From NCBI RefSeq assembly GCF_905220415.1, contig NC_059568.1, forward strand, positions 11,842,001 to 11,906,000: DNA of 64,000 nt. Direction: 5' to 3'. The DNA is from Colias croceus (Eukaryota > Arthropoda > Insecta > Lepidoptera > Pieridae). Made by a program: the position numbers and the translations under genes. Below, piece by piece: positions 56,221 through 64,000 of this stretch. The notes under the pieces are model-generated. The model was not told where the DNA came from, did not search any database, and saw only the letters and a list, made by a program, of their open reading frames with translations. Within the stretch, counting starts at the first letter, position 1. Each line of letters begins with the position of its first letter.

Positions 56221-58256
56221 TACGGCGAATATGTATCTACCTATATATTTTTGTACCTAACTACTTACCTAAAATATGATCTAAAATTAATTTTATCAAA
56301 TTGAAAGAGAATATAATGTATGAAAGTAGCTAACTAATTTAAATTTGCGGTAGCAATGTTAAGAGGGACAATAGTATAATTTATAAGTTGTAATGTGACG
56401 TAAACATATAATAAAATCATACACGCTTTGTAACAATAAATCTCTGCTTCAACATGAACACAAATTAGTCAAACGTGACAAATAGATGTGACAGAAATAG
56501 AAACGTTGACAGAGGAACACACGTCTATCTATTCACCGTACTAATGGGTTCACATTCCATTTTTCATGTTAAATTATAAATAGACGCGCGTTTTATAACA
56601 TTATCGTAAACGAAGGAGAACGGTAGATTTATAGAACAGACAAATACAGGTAATGCCAGGTGATTTATTTGCATTCTAAACGCGTTTATAAACAATTGAA
56701 CTTTAACCTACATACATTTCCCATTTAAATCTCCGTTTATCTCATTGTTGAATGTTCATTGAATATTCGTTATACTTACTATTTACGAATTGGGCACAAC
56801 GAGGTAAGGTCTAAGGTGTCATTCAAAGAGAGAACCAATTGATCTTCAAGGTATTGAAAATATTTGTTCGGTAACGTATACCTTTGAGTAAAAAATAAGA
56901 AAAACTGGGAGTTGGCTTCAATAAATTGGTTTTGAAAATGTTTGCTTAAGGGTGGGCTCGAGGTATTTAAAGAACAATTAGTCGGCTGCTTCTCAGCCCT
57001 TAGGGCAAATATTTGCCTATTGCCGCCAACCCTCTGTAGGGCTCTGCCGCCCTGGGCGTTCGTTTGAAACGGTGTATAGGTATATACCATGTTTGCGCAC
57101 ACTCCCTTATATACTGAACGGAGGTTCCCCTCGCCGTTTTCATCAATTATCTCTTCATTTGTTTGCGAAATGAGGCGGACGGAGTATGTACTTTATTGAG
57201 TTCTAGAAACGTGGTTAACTTTTTAATTGAACTCGGAGGGAGTTAATAATATCATTGGAATTAATTGTGTGGAAATAGAGATCACTATACAAATGTTAAT
57301 TTAATAAAGGACTACTACTTTTTAATAGATACCTAATAAATAAGCATAAAATGAAATATTCAATTGCTTGAGATTCTTCAGCAGCTACACAGGAAGTGAG
57401 AACGCATTTCAGCACTATCATAACGTGTAAAAAAGAAAGCTGATTCACGAAAAGGTAATTGTACCTATCTTCGGGAAGAAGACACCCTTCGATCGCACAG
57501 CAAAGCTGGCCACCACAGCGCCGTCGCTGGCGGTCTCCACCATACTTACAAAAATACCGGAATGTAATTAAATGTAGATAACTTTCGCTTTATAGACGGC
57601 TGCGAGCGCGCCTGTGTTTGTTTAGTTTCTTATAGACGTGTTTTTACGCAATCTGGAAGTCGTAAATCGTGTACACCAAATTATGTCGTTTACCAGAGTG
57701 AAGATACCTACGTCTACCTATGTTTTATTGTACATCTTTATTTTTTGCTTTTGATTATTTTCGCTAAATGCTTTAGGCTATAAATAATGTTTTCGACATG
57801 GTAATTGGTATCGATTCATCGTAAAGTACCTACGTCTATATTTCCTATTTATAACGATCAATTATTGCTGCGTTGTTGGCTTAGCCCTATAAACTGTGGT
57901 GTTGTATCCATAACAAATTAATTTTCATTGACTCTTCATGTTTAGGGTAACCGCTAACGACTTTTCGATACACCATAAAATGAATATTTATACCGCTTCT
58001 ATATTACTTTGGTTTACATTAACGTGAGAGCACTTTTATATTATATTATGTTTCATAGAAAAAGGATTGAAGTGAATTTTTAGTAAACTGAATTTAATTA
58101 ACCGTAAAGATTATACGATCCACTTTACAATAAAAGGTTAATTGCATAGTTATAGCTCGTTTGCTACCAATTCAGAACTGTCAGAACTGAAGTAATGTAT
58201 CTATTTGTGTCTACTCATATTACTTTCTTTTGCGAGTTGCAAAGTAAAAATTAAAA
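56221..58256. other. Intergenic, no firm feature
   Basis: A 107-codon minus-strand frame at 56779-57102 has a GC-richer start (NAQGGRALQRVGGNRQ) but no domain, no splice support and poor composition later. I do not call it a gene. Confidence 0.4.
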
Positions 58257-58260
58257 TTAG

Positions 58261-58590
58261 TAATAGAAATTACACGCGAGACTGGGTTAAATATTAGTTT
58301 GAATGTAATAAGAATGTACTGCGATTCTACACAGCTACCTAATTGATGTAGGTAGTTGATAACAAAACGCAGCGAGTCAACGACTATTAGCAAAGTGAGG
58401 GTAGTTGGGTCGAACGTCGTATAAACAACGTCCGAGCCCCTAGGCACGATTCGTACGAATGCGCCACGAGACAAAGGAACGCGGCAATTTATAGTATACG
58501 ACAGCTAAGCATGTTCGGACAGGAAACAGTGACAACTATATTGACAACTACTCATCCACAAAAATATTAAATCAAAAGTTACGTCTAACA
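58261..58590 (-). repeat. Terminal direct repeat, copy 1
   Basis: Downstream (3') repeat in minus-strand orientation; identical to copy 2. Confidence 0.9.
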
Positions 58591-59013
58591 CGGCCATACT
58601 GACAATCGTACGTCCTCGTACGCCTTTTCTCGTATTAAAACACTACGGTAGCTCATCTCGGGATTACACACCATCCTGCCTCGGCCACACTGACCTTACA
58701 GAACAATAACCACTCCACATAACAGAGGCACTCCGTTCGCGTATCTTGGTATATCTACGCTCGTTCGACTAGTGAAATACATCACTACGATACGTCAGCG
58801 ACTAGACAATACCTCAACGCCGGAGTTCGACTAGCGATTTGGATCACTACACACAATTCCTTCGATGAACTACATTCCCGTTACAATTATCCACGTAACA
58901 AACTTTTACTTCACACAACGCACGAAAAAACACAAACGCCAGTATGCCGTTACAAAACAACGTAAACTCAAAACAATTAACAAGTGTAGGCTTGAATTCT
59001 ATCCCGCTTCTGA

Positions 59014-59343
59014 TAATAGAAATTACACGCGAGACTGGGTTAAATATTAGTTTGAATGTAATAAGAATGTACTGCGATTCTACACAGCTACCTAATTGAT
59101 GTAGGTAGTTGATAACAAAACGCAGCGAGTCAACGACTATTAGCAAAGTGAGGGTAGTTGGGTCGAACGTCGTATAAACAACGTCCGAGCCCCTAGGCAC
59201 GATTCGTACGAATGCGCCACGAGACAAAGGAACGCGGCAATTTATAGTATACGACAGCTAAGCATGTTCGGACAGGAAACAGTGACAACTATATTGACAA
59301 CTACTCATCCACAAAAATATTAAATCAAAAGTTACGTCTAACA
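59014..59343 (-). repeat. Terminal direct repeat, copy 2
   Basis: Upstream (5') repeat in minus-strand orientation. Confidence 0.9.
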
Positions 59344-59347
59344 TTAG

Positions 59348-61380
59348 ATATATGTAAAATAAAATTAAGGTGCACACTGCACATATATTCTCTCTACCTC
59401 CTTTACTACCTACCTTTCATTTAGTACTGAATCATTGCATCTGTACATTCACGTGGTCTTCTCTGAAAATCAGTGCAGCAATACATATTAAATAATGGTT
59501 GCTGCTTTGCTGACGGGGTGTCCTTTTCGCCACCATTGCTATCTTTTTTGTTTTTTTTTTCTGTTTTGTATGTTATATTACTAAGATTTATATTATTTAC
59601 ATGGTGGCAATTTAAACGCTTTCTATTTCTATATGTATCAAGTAGGTGTAGGTCCAACGAGCTTAAAATAATGTAGAGCAAATGTTAAATTGTAATCGAT
59701 CACATCATTCGATCTAGTAGCTATTTCCTTATTGATATACCTAATAATTTTTAACACATGGAGTTGCTTGTGTTTCACGCCCGACTCCGCGATATGTTTT
59801 TTAATAAAACCATTATTAAAAATAAATCGAAAAATCCTAAATGTTAACACAATATTACGTTTGTTGATTTCAACTAGTGCGGTATGTATAGTCTATACAG
59901 CAAATGTTTTTAATCTCTATTGAGATCGAAATGCGCAACAATTGTCAGGTTGGGATCAAACCCGCATCGGGCCTGGAATCCGCAGCAGAGTTTAATGTGG
60001 CGAATAATCCACCTCGCGCGCCACCGTGCCGCGGGCACAATGCGCTCGATATAATCCGCAAAAACAGACAATATCAACACCACGCTACCATTTCAGCCAA
60101 ACATATCTAAAATTTCCTAAAACCCACCCAAAATAGTCTCGGGCGCGGACAAATTTGCTTGCGCAGAACCGCAAAACGATCTTGCTCTACTTTTTAACGA
60201 TAGGCCCTAACAATAAAACAATTTTGCAACGATTTAATACAATTTGTTAACAATAAAGCTACTATTTTGATCTATTGTTGGCAAGCTTTCAGGTAGTCGT
60301 GCGAAAACCGAGAGCTCCATTGTAGAGGTATAGCTTTTTAATGTCTTTTTGATATGTGAACTGACTGCATTGATATGTATCTTTATCAATCTTGATGTTC
60401 CAAACTAAATTATAGCGTAAAACTGTTAAATCGTTTGTACTTTGAAACCGTTGTTGTTTTGAGTCATTATACCTGTATTTAAGTATTGTTATATCAACAG
60501 ATTGATTATTGTGACTAGATCGTATAAAAATACAACTTGTTCCAATACCTATTCCATGATATTATATCACAATGATAAGAAGATGACTTAAGCTTTTACA
60601 CATAATTGAATATCGTATTTTTTATATCATACATACATATTTACAAAATAAACACGATGGCTTTTAGTTAACAGAATGCGCTTAGACCAAACTGTCTGTG
60701 ACTACTAGCCTAAAAAATCGCAAAAAATTAAAACTGACATGTCATTTTGACACCATTCATCCCGTCCGTCCGGCCGACTTTTTATGAATCGTATGGATGT
60801 ATGCAAAGTATGCTCTATTTCGTTTGATTATAGTCGAATTTTCCATTTACCACAGTAGATACGGTCCATACACAACGTGGAACTTCTCGACAACATTTCT
60901 TAATGAATCCCTTCGGCCACCATTCATGTCATCTGTAATGTAAACAAAAACCTTCGTCAAACTTTTATGATTTTGGTGCTCTCGCTTCACGTACATGTCT
61001 CGTAGCAAATAGCAATCACTACTGACAATTACCTATTGTAGGGTAAGTGTTTATAGAAGTGATTAATATTGAGGTCTGTTAGAGCTGCCTTTATATATTA
61101 TAATGGACCCTAATTATGCGATTTTCGCATGAAAGAATGATCCGGGTAAGCTCAAAGTAAACATTTCAGGAATTCGAGCATTTCTCAGGTGAGTCGTAGA
61201 ATTGGTATTTTTTGTAATTTAGATGAAATTAAGTATCAGTCTGGAATATTCTCTACGTCATTAGTAGCGTACGTAAATCTTGTCAAAATTCACACAATGT
61301 GTACGTTCGAGATAGAGTGATCTTTTTATGATGCAAAGTTAACAGAATTAGAAAATAATGAAGTATAAATTGGCACATTA
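59348..61380. other. Intergenic with possible promoter/first-exon signals
   Basis: Near 60728-60930 several TGTCA/TGACA motifs occur, and strong donor-like sites stand at 61041 (GTAG|GGTAAGTG) and 61191 (CTCAG|GTGAGT). These could mark a plus-strand first exon whose partners lie beyond the window. No frame is identified. Confidence 0.3.
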
Positions 61381-61580
61381 TCTAGGCGCATAGCAAGTGT
61401 CGGCGGTAGGTCGGGCGGGCCTGTCGCGGGCAACAATGCGGGGATTAGCGCAGGTTCGCTAGCGTCGCCGCTCGCAGCCATTGTTCGCCTCGCTCGGTTT
61501 GTCCGCAGCGCATGCAACCAGGGATCAGCTTCACGCATCGCCGGCGCCGCGTTATCGCGCGTACCCACACCGACCCCTTT
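61381..61580. other. GC-rich island
   Basis: About 200 bases of CpG-containing sequence (GCGGGCAACAATGCGGGG, GCGTCGCCGCTCGCAGCC) in AT-rich surroundings. It may be regulatory or an exon. A minus-strand frame across it has no known domain. Confidence 0.35.
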
Positions 61581-63817
61581 CAACTTTATTTTCGGTGCGG
61601 TTTTAATTCGAAACTGTCTGCGGATCAGCATATTTTACAGCTCCTTTGTAATGTTCTATTGAGCGCGATATCAATAAATGAGATGGGGATGAGCTCGTTT
61701 TAATCTTCGCCATTGGCGAAGCTCGATACGATTCAATTACTTATGCAATATTTCTTATAAGAGTTTCAAAGTTTTTTTTATGGAAGTGAGCGTTGAAATG
61801 CGTTAAGAGAACCGTTAAATTAAATCGTAATATAATGCGTAATTAATTTCGAACGGATATCCGTATTGCATTGACGGCTGCCAAATATAAAGCGTAAACA
61901 TTTGAAGCGGATACGAAAGATGAATTTCTGCGACTTCGCGCATCAATCTGTCAACTTTATGGCGCGATCAAACGGCGATGATGCAGCCGTTACTGAAGCC
62001 GTCCGATTTGATGACACCTGACTTTAATATTGCTTGCGGATTTCAAAGAATAAGTACTACGCAATAAACCGGAAATTTTTGAGCTACCTTATATTTAGGT
62101 ATCGATTCTTAAGTGATAGTGAATGGTTTTGAGAAGTTTCAGTTTCGTTGGTTTTCTCTTTTGGTAAGTAGGTATAATATTGTTTTAGTAGCAGTTTTTA
62201 ATTTCTTTTTTATTATTTATTGTCAATATTTACTACTAAGAATTCACTCCACAGACATAAAGCATGCTGTTAAATTATCAAGGAAACGCGAGTAAATTCA
62301 CACCTTTTGAGTCAGATCGTAGCAATTGCACTTCAAAGAAGGCGGACTAATTGTGCAAAGCACAAAAAGCTCGCTGCTAAGATCTCTTCAAGCACTGACG
62401 ACTCTAGCGACGCTTAATTTAAAGTGACACTTACATAGTTTATTTGGACGCCGATTGTCTTTTGTTGGAGATCCGTATAAAATATGACGTTTATATTTAG
62501 TATGATCAATAGTCATGTCAGACATTATATAATTTTATTTTGTTAATATTATCTTTTATTATTTGATTAGATTGATTTCTTTTAATGTAAATGATTGCAA
62601 TATTTAGTGTTGGTCGACAATTTAAAAGAAAATATGATTTTTACTTATATTCAGTGTACTAACAATTCTACAAAGCTTTTTAAGTTTGGCTCTACATTAT
62701 TACCATTCTAGGTACTTTACCTCTCGTTATTAGTTACTATTATGGTTATTATATATCTACCAATTATAACAGTGCATAGCTCATTACTAATAATCAATCA
62801 ATAGTATAACGAGAAATTTGAGATGAATAAAAATCCTTTTTATTGATCTATTTAGATACTTGCGACAATCATCGGTAAGATTCAATCGATACGCCGTCGG
62901 CCTAACGGCAAACAGCTGCAATTTGGATTTAGCCTCTACGCCTAATTTCGGTCGGTAGATTTATTTTAACATTAAATACACACACACAAATATCCCTTGT
63001 ATAAACACATCGCCCCTAATATAACTGACGGTGAAAAGAAGAGCTTAACTGTAGAAGCGTCTGTTGAAATTGCATCTCTATCCGGAGGGCACAGAGTTAT
63101 TCCGATGAGTTATGGAGATGCTTTTGTTTTATGTGATTAACTTATTTGTTATCTAACCTAGCCTTCAAAATATTTGACCAAGGATTTTGGGTTCGATTGT
63201 CTATAGAGTAGTGTACGGTACGGTGTCTAACTACTTTATATTTACTATTGAATACGTTCGAATTTTTGACAGGTTTGTATTATAAGCTTATTAGATTTTA
63301 GGTAAATTTATACTACTTAGGTACCTAATATTTTAATTAAAACAATATTGCACATGAATTGTTTCTCTTGTTTATGTAATACACATTAGTGTAGGTATTC
63401 AATTGAACGTGGGAACAAATGCTTGGGATTGCACCTGATACTGTAGCGTAATTACAAATGAATTGTTTGTTAAGGGTTCAGGCAATTTATTTTTTATTTA
63501 TTATATGTATTAGGTATTGATCTGTCTATTTCATACATGTAATGATACTATAATATTATATAAAAGCCTTTAGTATTTTTTTTTTTTGATGAAATATCAA
63601 ACTCGAATAAGTTCTTTACAGACTACCCCAATACTCTACGAATCTAACATCTATGTGTAAGCATTTTCTATATCAATTGAAAACATTACAAAAATCGTTC
63701 GAGCAACGATGGTGAACGTGATTTTACCCTCTCCAACCAAATCTTGATTTGTTTGGATCAGTATTTTTATTTCTCACGTTAAAACAACATGGTAACCGAT
63801 AAATTATGAACATAAAC
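61581..63817. other. Intergenic, nothing recognised
   Basis: A unique-looking patch at 61900-62040 contains TTTATGGCGCG, which resembles homeodomain sites, but nothing further supports a function. Confidence 0.35.
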
Positions 63818-63916
63818 AATGTAGGATACAAGTGTTGGTGGCCAGTACGGATTGCATTGCCGTAGTTGGTACGTACGGGATGCAATGTGGCTGCCACATG
63901 GACCCAATCCTACGTT
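63818..63916 (+). ncRNA. Candidate pre-miRNA-like hairpin (or foldback element)
   Basis: The 99 bases fold into one long hairpin: AATGTAGGAT with ATCCTACGTT, GTGG-c-CAG with CTGCCAC, ATTGCAT with ATGCAAT, and CCGTA with TACGG, closing a 9-base loop, with small internal loops between. I do not recognise a conserved mature miRNA. Confidence 0.4.
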
Positions 63917-64000
63917 AAACAAAGTTAACCTCTAACGAGCCATACGCACTTTACTTACAATAACTAACAGAGTATTAAAACGTTTTGCGGATAGTGATAC

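Larger units (their letters stand above)
58261..59343 (-). mobile_element. Miniature LTR-type element (TRIM-like), identical 330-bp terminal repeats
   Basis: Two 330-bp direct repeats (58261-58590 and 59014-59343) show no difference by eye and enclose 423 bp without a usable frame. The 4-bp sequence TTAG flanks both sides (58257-58260 and 59344-59347). On the minus strand each repeat begins TGTTAGACG and ends TTTCTATTA, and a TATAAATTGCC box sits within it. The internal start TCAGAAGCGGGATAG is where a primer-binding site should be. No clear polypurine tract is seen, so assignment to LTR elements rests on repeats plus target duplication. Confidence 0.7.

Noticed and set aside
56779..57102. 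107-codon minus-strand frame
   Set aside because: No recognised domain, no splice or promoter support, composition becomes AT-driven.
58220..59227. Minus-strand frames starting SRGAFVRIVPRG in both terminal repeats
   Set aside because: Exist only because the 330-bp repeat is duplicated; short and without domain.
59904..60110. Plus-strand 68-codon frame over a GC-richer patch
   Set aside because: No domain and no exon signals.

Overview
The window looks like a piece of a lepidopteran (moth or butterfly) nuclear genome. It is AT-rich and intron-bearing. It carries insect orthologues (carnitine palmitoyltransferase 1, the FoxC factor crocodile, a HORMA-domain meiosis protein) and is full of short rolling-circle elements, TA/TTA-target MITEs, an R1-clade LINE and a DIRS element, a mix typical of Lepidoptera. 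The species cannot be named from the sequence.

Layout. 0.9-4.8 kb: the 5' coding exons of CPT1 on the minus strand (five exons, about 225 residues; the catalytic part lies beyond the left edge). 5.74-10.63 kb: a structurally complete DIRS retrotransposon with inverted terminal repeats, gag-like ORF1, overlapping RT/RNase H and tyrosine-recombinase frames, and an internal complementary region that joins copies of both outer ends; its RT frame carries one nonsense codon. 11.8-14.2 kb: nested DNA-transposon remnants. 14.35-15.43 kb: a small three-exon plus-strand gene for a 134-residue type II membrane/coiled-coil protein. 18.75-21.62 kb: a non-autonomous hAT element with a perfect 8-bp target duplication, carrying a 1.24-kb GCGAAC hexanucleotide array that is open in all six frames. 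25.3-30 kb: crocodile (FoxC), a single coding exon with apparent 3' UTR introns. 30-37 kb: intergenic, with Helitron-like elements, one full-length at 974 bp. 37.9-41.5 kb: C-terminal exons of a HORMA-domain gene on the minus strand, one of them split by a 492-bp MITE. 41.6-49 kb: two foldback elements, a nearly full-length R1-clade LINE with frameshifts, and a truncated second copy of the 974-bp Helitron. 50.8-51.5 kb: an 18-bp minisatellite and a frame-broken MBT-domain exon. 54.2-56.2 kb: a perfect 72-bp inverted repeat, a LINE 3' remnant and a Helitron piece. 58.26-59.34 kb: a 1.08-kb element with identical 330-bp terminal direct repeats and a 4-bp target duplication. 63.8 kb: a long hairpin that could be a pre-miRNA or a foldback element.

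The host genes are not functionally linked. CPT1 acts in mitochondrial fatty-acid import, croc in embryonic head/mesoderm patterning, and the HORMA protein in meiotic chromosome axes. What stands out is how the mobile elements have reshaped the locus: a MITE in a HORMA coding exon, a LINE at a TTAGG motif inside a Helitron sequence, and a hexanucleotide array captured by a hAT element.
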